Positions 22,773-28,550 of a stretch of 28,550 nt of DNA are shown piece by piece. The stretch is taken from positions 1 to 28,550 of the IMG/VR virus record IMGVR_UViG_3300046712_000022. One strand, given 5' to 3'. Source of the DNA: a virus. The stretch's first letter is position 1, and the number at the start of each line of letters is the position of its first letter. The notes under the pieces are model-generated. The model was given only the letters and a program-made list of their open reading frames with translations, was not told the origin of the DNA and made no database searches. Position numbers and translations under genes: made by a program.

Positions 22773-22794
22773 CCTCACCTGTTGTCAGATGAGG
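22773..22794. promoter_or_regulatory. Interrupted palindrome, operator candidate
   Basis: CCTCA-C-CTG, a TTGT centre, then CAG-A-TGAGG: two 9-base arms that mirror each other apart from one mismatched position. It lies in the control region about 80 bases upstream of the candidate leftward promoter. A helix-turn-helix repressor site or hairpin is possible. No partner protein is assigned. Confidence 0.35.
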
Positions 22795-23083
22795 CGTGAA
22801 GCAGCGATGGCTTTCGGACTGTGGTATCGCGGTTCAATCCGTGGCACGCCCGGCATTGTCCCAATTCAGCGTCTTGCCACGGCCCTCAGCCCTCGCGGGC
22901 GACAGGAATGAAGCGCGGCTGGTAGGGTAGCAGGCCGCGCACCGTATTTGTGATCCGTGGGGCTCTTTCCCTTTTCGGGCGGCTCGGAGTTCTCTGGTTG
23001 TTATCGCGGGTCCAGTGACCGCGCCCTGGAATGGGCTGTTATAGAGAAGGACACCAAAAGCCGGGAGTCGCCCCGTGGCAAGC

Positions 23084-23122
23084 AAAAACCCCTGCACGCC
23101 TTCCAGGGGGAACGTGCAGGGG
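23084..23122 (-). terminator. Minus-strand intrinsic terminator in the control region
   Basis: A perfect 10-base stem (CCCCTGCACG at 23089-23098 and its complement at 23113-23122) around a 14-base loop that can fold further (TTCC with GGAA). Read leftward it is followed by TTTTT (23088-23084), so it terminates minus-strand transcripts. No coding gene lies just upstream of it on that strand. It could block antisense transcription from the right arm or end a small RNA. Confidence 0.65.
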
Positions 23123-23158
23123 ATAAAACCAACGGGCTAAAATCGTGCTTAAATGCTT

Positions 23159-23217
23159 GTCTTGCAAGACTAGAATGAAGACAAGTTGAGCATCTTGCAA
23201 TCTGAGCTTGCAAGATG
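23159..23217. repeat. Cluster of TCTTGCAA half-sites (operator candidate)
   Basis: Contains a perfect 12-base palindrome GTCTTGCAAGAC (23159-23170) and a 10-base inverted repeat CATCTTGCAA / TTGCAAGATG (23191-23200 and 23208-23217) separated by 7 bases. Together these give four copies of the half-site TCTTGCAA. The cluster ends 25 bases before the first rightward gene, and a TAGAAT box at 23171-23176 beside the palindrome could be a -10. Binding of a dimeric repressor is a plausible reading. Confidence 0.55.
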
Positions 23218-23242
23218 TTCCACGCAGGGATTGGGTGTGGGT

Positions 23243-23431
23243 ATGGAAGCAACACAAACACAGGAGACTGAGCTGACGATTTCAATGCGCGATTTCTTCG
23301 CGTTGCCCGAGGTGATCGCAGCGCAGAGCGTCCAGAAGCAAAACCCGTATGGGTCGTTTGAACATCGGATGGCATCATCGGCCATTCTGCTCTTGGCGGA
23401 TAAACACAACTGCGGGGAGTACTTCGCATAG
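23243..23431 (+). CDS. First rightward gene, small protein
   Basis: 62 residues from the ATG at 23243 (MEATQTQETELTIS). It has a Thr/Gln/Glu-rich start and a more hydrophobic middle (MRDFFALPEVIAAQSV) and C-terminus (ASSAILLLADKHNC). It begins 26 bases after the TCTTGCAA cluster. The in-frame longer version would read into the operator and was not used. No motif; possibly a regulator expressed first in infection. Confidence 0.6.
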   Translation: MEATQTQETELTISMRDFFALPEVIAAQSVQKQNPYGSFEHRMASSAILLLADKHNCGEYFA

Positions 23432-23452
23432 CGGAGGGAAAAGCCTGATTCC

Positions 23453-23716
23453 ATGCAAACACCGACTCAAACGACCGTGCTACCGAATCCGAACCTGAAG
23501 AAGCCCATTGGAATATCACTGCCGCCGCACACGGACAAGGTGATTACAGAGTGGGTGGACCACCTGGGAAAGCGGCGCACCTTTGTTTTGGGCGAGCGCA
23601 AGCCGACACGCGGAACAGTCATCACCGAGATAGTTGAGAAGCTGCTGGCCGCAGGCTGGATGCCCGGCGACAGGTTGAGGGTTGTGGCTGCGAAGCCGTG
23701 GAGGAAGGCCAAGTGA
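23453..23716 (+). CDS. Small protein with possible DNA-binding helices
   Basis: 87 residues (MQTPTQTTVLPNPNL). The second half (RGTVITEIVEKLLAAGWMPG) has helical character with a turn, reminiscent of small ribbon-helix-helix-like proteins, and it ends in a basic tail (AAKPWRKAK). A GGAGGG sequence lies about 14 bases before the ATG, too far for an ideal ribosome binding site. Function unknown. Its stop overlaps the next start by 4 bases. Confidence 0.6.
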   Translation: MQTPTQTTVLPNPNLKKPIGISLPPHTDKVITEWVDHLGKRRTFVLGERKPTRGTVITEIVEKLLAAGWMPGDRLRVVAAKPWRKAK

Positions 23717-23910
23717 GCACAACCCTCTACGTTCCAGTCAGGGACTCGGATGGATTTCGCTCGCTGCCCCATCTTTATGCAACGGGTGCCATGCTCTGGA
23801 TCTTCGGCCAGAGCAAGCCGCACGAGTGGCACACTGAAATGATTTCGGCTGAGGATGACGGGCGGGAGCTTGCCATAACGCCTTCAGCCTTGGACATCGG
23901 CAAACCTTAA
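23713..23910 (+). CDS. Small protein, GTG start
   Basis: 65 residues from a GTG at 23713 that overlaps the preceding stop by 4 bases (a longer in-frame ATG at 23698 reads MEEGQV and would deepen the overlap). It has a beta start (STTLYVPVRDSDG) and aromatic middle (LYATGAMLWIFGQSKP, EWHTEMISAEDDG). Unknown function; soluble. Confidence 0.6.
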   Translation: MSTTLYVPVRDSDGFRSLPHLYATGAMLWIFGQSKPHEWHTEMISAEDDGRELAITPSALDIGKP

Positions 23911-23915
23911 TCACT

Positions 23916-24182
23916 ATGAGCGCCACAAACTACAGCCGAGTTCTAGCCGCCTCCATCCAGCAGGGCGCGAAGGATTCAGGGCTATCGCTTGACGCTTATC
24001 TTGAGCGCGAGGAGCAGCGCGTTGAATCGGTTGCAGCCATGAGGCGCAGCGCGGCCCGCGAGCAACTGGAGCGCAAGTGGCTCACCGAGTACTGCGCAAG
24101 GATCAATGCGGCCACCGGCCAGCTTGACAGCGAGGAAAGCGCCGCCGTGAAGAGCCACCTTTCAGAGATCACCCACGAATAG
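23916..24182 (+). CDS. Helical acidic protein, 88 residues
   Basis: ATG at 23916, 5 bases after the previous stop. Almost entirely helical and charged (LSLDAYLEREEQRVESVAAM, REQLERKWLTEYCARINAAT). No membrane span or catalytic motif. It lies immediately upstream of the SSB-like gene. Coiled-coil accessory protein for replication is a guess. Confidence 0.6.
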   Translation: MSATNYSRVLAASIQQGAKDSGLSLDAYLEREEQRVESVAAMRRSAAREQLERKWLTEYCARINAATGQLDSEESAAVKSHLSEITHE

Positions 24183-24190
24183 AAACCACC

Positions 24191-24952
24191 ATGCCTAAAT
24201 CAGAACCAATGCTGTCAGTTGCCGAAGTGCTGGAAATGCAGCCTGGCGACGACCAGAACGCCACATGGATCAATCCCGGCTTCATTGCCGAGGTTGCCGC
24301 CATCAAACCCACAACCGTTAAGTCCACCGGGAACCCCATGAATATCTGCACGCTCAAGGACACGAGCGGCAGCGCAACAATCTCCATGACGGTCTTCGGG
24401 CCAGCCAAGTTTGGTATCGGCGCAACCATCGAGGTAAGCGGCAAGGGCCTGCGCAGAACCGAGTACAAGGGGATGGAGCAGGTGAGCGTCGGCAAGGAGA
24501 CGGAGATCCATGTCGTTAGCCTCGGCAAGACTCCGGCACCACCCACCAACAGCGAGCCTGTGGTCGGCCAGAGGATGCCGGACGGCACCGAGCCCACGCA
24601 GCCTGTCTATGGTGGAACAGTCGGCATGGCGATGAAGGAGGCGCTGGCGCTGCTTACACGCGAGCTCACCCGGGACGAGTTGATCGAGCAGCTTGTCTCC
24701 CAATCCTTTTGGAAGGCGGTCCACGAGGTGTCATCGGACATCATCCGGGTCTCCCTGCTGCTCGAGAAGGGAAGGCTTGCCCCCAGCGTCAAGGAAAGGA
24801 CTGCCGGGCCGGCGCCTGCCGCTCCCCAGCCCGAGCCCCAGAAGGCCGCAGCGCCGTCAGGGCAGCCAAGGCGGGGCCAGCCACAGACGGAACGACAGGC
24901 TGCCAATCAGGCCGATGTGGTGGATGAAGATGTCCAAGATGTCCCGTTTTGA
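24191..24952 (+). CDS. Single-stranded DNA-binding-like OB-fold protein
   Basis: 253 residues. The OB-fold region is about residues 28-112, with NICTLKDTSGSATISMTVFG, a strand pair and a conserved turn (TEYKGMEQVSV). A helical region follows, then a long Pro/Gln/Ala-rich linker. The chain ends in an acidic tip reading VVDEDVQDVPF, the form found in bacterial SSB (Asp-Asp-x-Pro-Phe) that recruits repair and replication partners. Other OB-fold proteins with such a tip are rare, so an SSB role is likely. The OB core is divergent and a nucleic-acid-binding recombination protein is the alternative. The ATG follows ACCACC, with no Shine-Dalgarno. Confidence 0.75.
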   Translation: MPKSEPMLSVAEVLEMQPGDDQNATWINPGFIAEVAAIKPTTVKSTGNPMNICTLKDTSGSATISMTVFGPAKFGIGATIEVSGKGLRRTEYKGMEQVSVGKETEIHVVSLGKTPAPPTNSEPVVGQRMPDGTEPTQPVYGGTVGMAMKEALALLTRELTRDELIEQLVSQSFWKAVHEVSSDIIRVSLLLEKGRLAPSVKERTAGPAPAAPQPEPQKAAAPSGQPRRGQPQTERQAANQADVVDEDVQDVPF

Positions 24953-25232
24953 AATGCCCTCCCCACTCAAACAAGGGCGGCTTGACCGCACCCCTACCGA
25001 GAAGCGGCTGGACGAGGACGAGCATGACGAACTAGAGGCGCTCGGCGACCTGTATGGCTACAGCGAGGCGCAGATCCGGCTTGCGCATGATCTTCTGCCA
25101 GGCCTCAAAGACAGAGGCTACCCAGCGGCCTACAGTCTGACCATCGCTCACGCGTGGGACGGCGTGCGCAACAGTGAACTTAAGCGCAGCGCCCTCACCC
25201 GGATCAACGCGATGAAGGGGGAGAAATTATGA
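24939..25232 (+). CDS. Hypothetical protein following SSB-like gene
   Basis: 97 residues from the ATG at 24939 (MSRFEMPSPLKQGR), overlapping the end of the SSB-like gene, or 92 from 24954, which is one base after its stop. The acidic patch KRLDEDEHDELEALGDLYG is followed by helical segments (YSEAQIRLAHDLLPGLK, AYSLTIAHAWDG). Unknown function; possible partner of the SSB-like protein. The end overlaps the next ATG by 4 bases. Confidence 0.6.
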   Translation: MSRFEMPSPLKQGRLDRTPTEKRLDEDEHDELEALGDLYGYSEAQIRLAHDLLPGLKDRGYPAAYSLTIAHAWDGVRNSELKRSALTRINAMKGEKL

Positions 25233-25483
25233 CCCCCGAAAGCCACGACCAAGAGATCGCCCGGGTGGCGAGAGAGCGAGACGCGCAACGTCAGCCGAAA
25301 TGGCTGATCTGGTCTATGGAGCACAGCGCGTGGTGGCGTGCGGACCATTCTGGGTATACGACGACAAGGGTGAACGCAGGCCGCTACTCGTTCAGCGACG
25401 CGCTCGACATCGTTCACAACGCAAACTACGCGCCAGAGTGCGCCAACCATCCACACGAGGCCATGATCCTCGACGAAATATGA
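25229..25483 (+). CDS. Small phage protein, WSMEHSAWW type
   Basis: 84 residues. The central phrase LIWSMEHSAWWRADHSGYT with GRYSFSDALDIVHNAN is a pattern I associate with a family of small phage proteins in early regions, though I cannot name a function. Both ends overlap neighbours by 4 bases (25229-25232 and 25480-25483), so it is translated in a coupled series. It is soluble, with a Trp-rich core. Confidence 0.7.
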   Translation: MTPESHDQEIARVARERDAQRQPKWLIWSMEHSAWWRADHSGYTTTRVNAGRYSFSDALDIVHNANYAPECANHPHEAMILDEI

Positions 25484-26244
25484 ATAAAACCAAAATCTAC
25501 GCCGACCATTCGGCTTTCCTCGGCCGCGAGGACAAAGACACCAACGGCGTCTCTCCTGCCCACACGGAGTCGCACAGCGACTACGCGAAAGAAAATGAAA
25601 CGAACAAGGGGTGTTGGAACTGCTCCGACTGCTCCGACTGCTACGACTGCTCCGGCTGCTACGGCTGCTCCGACTGCTCCGACTGCTACGGCTGCTCCGA
25701 CTGCTCCGGCTGCTCCCGCTGCTCCGGCTGCTCCCGCTGCTCCCGCTGCTACGACTGCTCCGGCTGCTCCCGCTGCTCCGACTGCTCCGACTGCTACGAC
25801 TGCTCCGGCTGCTCCGGCTGCTCCGGCTGCTCCGGCTGCTACGGCTGCTCCGGCTGCTACGGCTGCTCCGGCTGCTACGGCTTGCGCGACAAAAAAAAGT
25901 CAAAGCCGGTTGAAGCCGAGGCTGGCACATCATGGTTTAACGTTCCGGTCATCAAGAACCTACACACCCTGCTTCTCTCCGTCGTCGAGCAGCCAAACGC
26001 GCTCGACATGTCAACCTGGCACGTCTGCAGAACGACGCATTGCCGGGCTGGGTGGGTCGTGACGCTCGCTGGCGAGAAGGGAAAGGCCCTTGAGAAGTCG
26101 AGTTCAACCCTCTTTGCCGCCATGCAGATTTGCAAGGCGTCGAGCCCCATCAAAGTGAGCCCCGTCAGGTTCTTTGAGACAAACGAGGTCGCCATGGCCG
26201 ACATCAGGCGGTGCGCTGCTGAGGAACTGGCGGCAACCCCATGA
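25480..26244 (+). CDS. Cys-tripeptide repeat protein
   Basis: 254 residues. An N-terminal polar segment is followed by 30 tandem Cys-x-x tripeptides (residues about 45-134), then a globular C-terminal domain starting near FNVPVIKNLHTLLLSVVEQP with a conserved-looking WHVCRTTHCRAGWVVTLAG and later AAMQICKASSPIKVSPVRFF. The same C-terminal domain type recurs, as far as I recall, in uncharacterised phage proteins. The repeat could form a metal-binding or disulfide-stapled solenoid; Cys makes up about a third of it. The start overlaps the preceding stop by 4 bases. No signal peptide is visible, which argues for a cytoplasmic, metal-bound state. Confidence 0.75.
   Translation: MNKTKIYADHSAFLGREDKDTNGVSPAHTESHSDYAKENETNKGCWNCSDCSDCYDCSGCYGCSDCSDCYGCSDCSGCSRCSGCSRCSRCYDCSGCSRCSDCSDCYDCSGCSGCSGCSGCYGCSGCYGCSGCYGLRDKKKSKPVEAEAGTSWFNVPVIKNLHTLLLSVVEQPNALDMSTWHVCRTTHCRAGWVVTLAGEKGKALEKSSSTLFAAMQICKASSPIKVSPVRFFETNEVAMADIRRCAAEELAATP
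25612..25881 (+). repeat. 30-copy 9-base tandem repeat inside the Cys-repeat gene
   Basis: Unit TGC-T[C/A]C-[G/C][A/G]C, encoding Cys-Ser/Tyr-Asp/Gly/Arg. Only the first unit differs (TGTTGGAAC). Codons are fixed, so units differ by at most three bases. Units 2-5 and 19-22 are the same four-unit block (SD, SD, YD, SG), which suggests block duplication. Arg units occur only at positions 12, 14, 15 and 18. CYR is never used. Confidence 0.95.
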
Positions 26245-27167
26245 GCCGGCACGCCCGGGAGAATCCCGAACAGGAACGCCTGAAGTCCCTTGAGCATATT
26301 CCAGCACAACGAGCCATGACCAAAATCTCCAAGTCGGACCAGCCTATGAAAACAACACCCCTGCTCGCATACCACGGCAACCGCCGCATCAAGGAAAAGT
26401 ACCTGAAGCGCGTCCGCGCCCACGCCAAGGCCGATGAGATCATCAGCGGCTCCTACTGGGAGAACGGCAAGGGCTGCGCGGTCGGCTGCACCATCCACGG
26501 GTCGAACCACGCGGCATACGAGACCGAGATCGGCGTCCCGCAGGTCTTGGCGCGGCTGGAGGACCGGCTGTTCGAGGGGCTTTACGCGACGGGCAATGTC
26601 CAGCGCGCCAAGGAGTGGCCCGAGGAGTTTCTGCGGTCGATCAAGCCCGGGGCCGACCTTTCGCTCGTCTGGGCGAAGTTCGGCGCGTGGCTGCTCTTGG
26701 ATGAGACTTCAGGCGTCATCGCGTTCGCCAAGCGCCCGCAGACTATCGAGAGCATCCAGCGCGTCGGAGCACTTTACCAGAGGTGGGCGGTGGGCGACAA
26801 GCCCGCAACCACCGAATGGGAAAGTGCGAAAAATTTAGCCGCCGCCTACGCCGTCGCCCACGCCGCCTACGTCGCCTACGCCGCCGCCTACGCCGCCGCC
26901 TACGCCGCCGTCGCCGGCGGCGACGCCGCCGCCGCCGCCGACGCCGCCTCCGCCGCCGCCTACGCCGTCTACGCCGACTCCGACGCCGCCGCCGCCGCCT
27001 ACGCCTACGCCGCCTACGCCGTCTACGCCGCCTACGCCGCCGCCTCCGCCGACGCCGCCTCCGCCGCCGCCGCCGCCGCCTACGCCTACGCCGCCGATCG
27101 AAAGGCTCGCGGTGCCCACTACGTCAAGATGGCCGACAAGCTGATCGAGCTGCTGAAAGCCGCATGA
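26241..27167 (+). CDS. Ala/Tyr-repeat protein with GCAVGCTIH domain
   Basis: 308 residues from the ATG at 26241, overlapping the previous stop by 4 bases; starts at 26316 or 26346 are possible alternatives, and the domain proper begins near the latter (TTPLLAYHGNRRIKEKYL). The domain contains KGCAVGCTIHGSNHAAYE with Cys, His and Glu in a tight pattern, and later LARLEDRLFEGLY. Residues 200-285 are an 86-residue Ala/Tyr/Asp/Val/Ser low-complexity stretch, and a short helical end follows (YVKMADKLIELLKAA). It neighbours the Cys-repeat gene, and the pair may work together. Function unknown. Confidence 0.7.
   Translation: MSRHARENPEQERLKSLEHIPAQRAMTKISKSDQPMKTTPLLAYHGNRRIKEKYLKRVRAHAKADEIISGSYWENGKGCAVGCTIHGSNHAAYETEIGVPQVLARLEDRLFEGLYATGNVQRAKEWPEEFLRSIKPGADLSLVWAKFGAWLLLDETSGVIAFAKRPQTIESIQRVGALYQRWAVGDKPATTEWESAKNLAAAYAVAHAAYVAYAAAYAAAYAAVAGGDAAAAADAASAAAYAVYADSDAAAAAYAYAAYAVYAAYAAASADAASAAAAAAYAYAADRKARGAHYVKMADKLIELLKAA
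26838..27095 (+). repeat. Ala/Tyr low-complexity repeat, 86 codons all ending in C
   Basis: 258 bases made mostly of GCC with TAC, GTC, GAC, TCC and a few CAC and GGC codons. Every codon ends in C. The alternate frame on the same strand is also open and Arg/Leu-rich, and the minus strand is open and Gly/Val-rich. Both follow from this simple base pattern. Confidence 0.9.
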
Positions 27168-27790
27168 ACGCCGACACCCCGCAGCCCTCCGAGCGCGTCG
27201 AGGCGACGGACGGCGATAGGGACCCGCTGGCAATGCACAAGCTGGTTTCCGCTATCGTTAATCAGCCAATGGAGAATGAGGGTGAAGGAACCATCGAAGA
27301 CATGCGGTATGCCTACGATGAAAACGAGGCGATCATCCAAGAACACAACAGGGTTGAAGTCCTCATTGCCTCCCACACGGCACGCGCCGTCGCTGCCGCC
27401 GTGAAGGGGAAGGACGAGGAGATTGAAAAACTGTCCGGGCTGCTTGGGTATGCCCGCATCAGCCTACAGCTCGGCAACGGCAACTTTATTCACGCGGTAG
27501 ACGACCTGCAAAAAAGAGGGTTCGCGCACATTGCCCATATTGGTGAGTTGAACGCCGACCTCACCGCCTGCCGCGCCCAACTGGCCTCACGCGACGCGGA
27601 GATTGCCAAGTTCAAGGGTATGCCCGCGTTGCTCTTGGAATGTCGGGACGCATTGCCCGCCATAACGCAAACGTCCGCAAGGCTTCACGGGATAAGCCTG
27701 TCGCTGGCAGACCGCATCGAAACGGCATTAGAACCGCGAGCGAGCAGCCGGAACGGCGGGAGGCCGTGCAGTCTCAACGTAGCAGTCTAG
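27164..27790 (+). CDS. Hypothetical protein with charged coiled coil
   Basis: 208 residues from the ATG at 27164, overlapping the previous stop by 4 bases. An acidic beginning (DGDRDPLAMHKLVSAIVN) is followed by helical coiled-coil stretches (SHTARAVAAAVKGKDEEIEK, LNADLTACRAQLASRDAEI). The C-terminal MPALLLECRDALPAITQT leads into LSLADRIETALEPR, a pattern I recall from small phage proteins. No catalytic motif. The longer upstream reading of this frame crosses the repeat and is not used. Confidence 0.65.
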   Translation: MNADTPQPSERVEATDGDRDPLAMHKLVSAIVNQPMENEGEGTIEDMRYAYDENEAIIQEHNRVEVLIASHTARAVAAAVKGKDEEIEKLSGLLGYARISLQLGNGNFIHAVDDLQKRGFAHIAHIGELNADLTACRAQLASRDAEIAKFKGMPALLLECRDALPAITQTSARLHGISLSLADRIETALEPRASSRNGGRPCSLNVAV

Positions 27791-27828
27791 ATCGTTACGG
27801 ACCGACCTGCACCTTTGAAGGGGGCGGG

Positions 27829-27888
27829 ATGATTTCTGACGACATCATTGAAGAATTAGAAGCCATTCTAAGCTACGGAGAGAAATAA
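27829..27888 (+). CDS. Possible 19-residue acidic peptide
   Basis: ATG at 27829 preceded by AAGGGGGCGGG, a ribosome binding site-like run. Encodes MISDDIIEELEAILSYGEK, an acidic amphipathic helix. The frame also extends upstream to 27640, but that overlaps the preceding gene by 150 bases. Small and uncertain. Confidence 0.35.
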   Translation: MISDDIIEELEAILSYGEK

Positions 27889-27892
27889 TATC

Positions 27893-28198
27893 GTGCCATA
27901 CATCGACGAATTACCCAAGTTCTATGACGACGCGGGGGACCTAACCCGCGTTCCAATGAAGGACCAATTGAAGGCCGCTTGCCATGAAGTTGACATACTT
28001 AGGGCTCGGTTAAGCGCGACTAACGACGCACGCGCCGCAATCGACGCCGCACGGGCAGAAGCGGAGAGGGCGAAGGCGGAACTTAAAGCAACTCGTGAAT
28101 ATGCAGAAACAAGCGACCAGCAAAGCGATTTGAGACTACAAACGATCCTAGATTTGGAGCGCAAGCTAGCCGCCCTGCTAGGCAAGCGCGCACGCTAA
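27893..28198 (+). CDS. Coiled-coil protein, GTG start
   Basis: 101 residues from the GTG at 27893 (MPYIDELPKFYDDAG). Most of the protein is a charged coiled coil (DARAAIDAARAEAERAKAEL, LQTILDLERKLAALLG). The start is 4 bases after the preceding short ORF stop, and there is no strong Shine-Dalgarno. Unknown function; a scaffold or adapter role is possible. Confidence 0.6.
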   Translation: MPYIDELPKFYDDAGDLTRVPMKDQLKAACHEVDILRARLSATNDARAAIDAARAEAERAKAELKATREYAETSDQQSDLRLQTILDLERKLAALLGKRAR

Positions 28199-28216
28199 AG
28201 TGAGCGCCTACCACAA

Positions 28217-28550
28217 GTGAAGCCCTACTACCAAGACGATGCGGTTACCATCTATCACGGCAACATGTCAGACATGTACGACCTCGATGCGGTTGACCAC
28301 ATAATCACCGATCCTCCTTACGAGGCCGAAGCCCATACTTCGCAGCGCAGATGCAAGGGGCGCAATTCGCCGGATGGCTCAACCTTTTATGGTAAGAGAG
28401 AGATCTTAAATATGCCATTGGATTTTGTGGCCATAACAGATGACGACCGAAAGCTATTCTCCTTCGGGGCCAAGAAGCTGGTTAAACGCTGGGTGCTTCT
28501 TTTCTGCCAAATTGAGGCCCTGACGATCTGGCGCGCTCACATGCAATCGG
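28217..28550 (+). CDS. DNA methyltransferase (N4-cytosine/N6-adenine type), 3' end cut by window
   Basis: 111 residues visible, starting from a GTG at 28217 (MKPYYQDDAVTIYHGN). The catalytic motif IV TDPPYEAEAH is at residues 31-40, near the N-terminus. This makes a permuted layout (catalytic region first, SAM-binding motif later), the beta group of amino-methyltransferases. The recognition sequence cannot be read. It may protect phage DNA from host restriction; no paired restriction enzyme is visible. The gene ends at the window edge. Confidence 0.8.
   Translation, partial: MKPYYQDDAVTIYHGNMSDMYDLDAVDHIITDPPYEAEAHTSQRRCKGRNSPDGSTFYGKREILNMPLDFVAITDDDRKLFSFGAKKLVKRWVLLFCQIEALTIWRAHMQS

Larger units (their letters stand above)
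22557..23242. other. Non-coding control region between the divergent arms
   Basis: About 690 bases without a gene I can support. Short open frames here cross the hairpin at 23089-23122 and have no conserved look. It holds, from left to right, a candidate leftward promoter, an 11-base palindrome at 22646-22656 (ATGCA-A-TGCAT), a 22-base interrupted palindrome at 22773-22794, a hairpin at about 23005-23023, a minus-strand terminator at 23084-23122 and a cluster of TCTTGCAA half-sites at 23159-23217. It looks like the switch or origin region of the phage. Confidence 0.6.

Noticed and set aside
22834-23178. Short frames on both strands in the control region
   Set aside because: They cross the strong hairpin at 23089-23122, use poor starts and have no conserved-looking sequence.
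25612-25881. CRISPR-like array
   Set aside because: The 9-base period is too short, there are no spacers, and the repeat is coding.
25148-25933. Minus-strand Ser/Arg-rich frame opposite the Cys repeat
   Set aside because: Also an artefact of the 9-base repeat; the plus-strand frame has real flanking domains.
26835-27233. Minus-strand Gly/Val-rich frame opposite the Ala/Tyr repeat
   Set aside because: An artefact of the GCC/TAC repeat; no other protein-like sequence at its ends.

Overview
The window is part of a tailed double-stranded DNA phage genome (or an intact prophage) with high G+C. The head genes run in the order of phage lambda: small terminase, large terminase (GpA type), gpW, portal, protease/scaffold, decoration protein, major capsid protein. 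I see no integrase, attachment site, tRNA, rRNA, CRISPR array or insertion sequence. The host cannot be named from this sequence. Most genes lack a clear Shine-Dalgarno sequence and many are linked by 4-base stop/start overlaps, so translation appears to rely on coupling.

The layout is divergent around a 0.7 kb non-coding control region (about 22557-23242). Everything to its left, apart from one small gene at 18081-18341, is on the minus strand. Reading leftward there are five small genes, three of them with zinc-finger-like cysteine patterns and one an HNH nuclease (22556 to 21118), then a doubtful ORF, then the packaging and head genes (20621 to 13469), which end in a strong intrinsic terminator (13408-13438). 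The usual lambda order then breaks off. In place of the head-tail joining genes there is a 6-7 kb cargo block (13364 to 6393). It holds a large family 2 glycosyltransferase, several tiny proteins, a GT-B-like glycosyltransferase, a split thiamine-diphosphate enzyme (E1-beta-like and E1-alpha-like halves), a zinc-type alcohol dehydrogenase and an FkbM methyltransferase. After it the lambda-like order resumes: connector and tail-completion candidates, tail terminator, tail tube, assembly chaperone, tape measure, and a glycine-rich tail adhesin that runs off the left edge.

To the right of the control region the plus strand carries compact early-type genes. These are small unknown proteins, an SSB-like OB-fold protein with the acidic tip that recruits partners, two adjacent genes with extreme low-complexity repeats (30 Cys-x-x tripeptides, then 86 codons of Ala/Tyr-rich sequence in which every codon ends in C), a short coiled-coil gene, and the start of a DNA methyltransferase cut by the right edge.

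The right arm probably supplies replication and takeover functions and the left arm builds the virion. The cargo block is the most unusual part. Its enzyme set looks suited to making, modifying and transferring a sugar, perhaps a branched or methylated one, onto a host-surface or virion glycan. That role is inferred from gene families and not shown directly.
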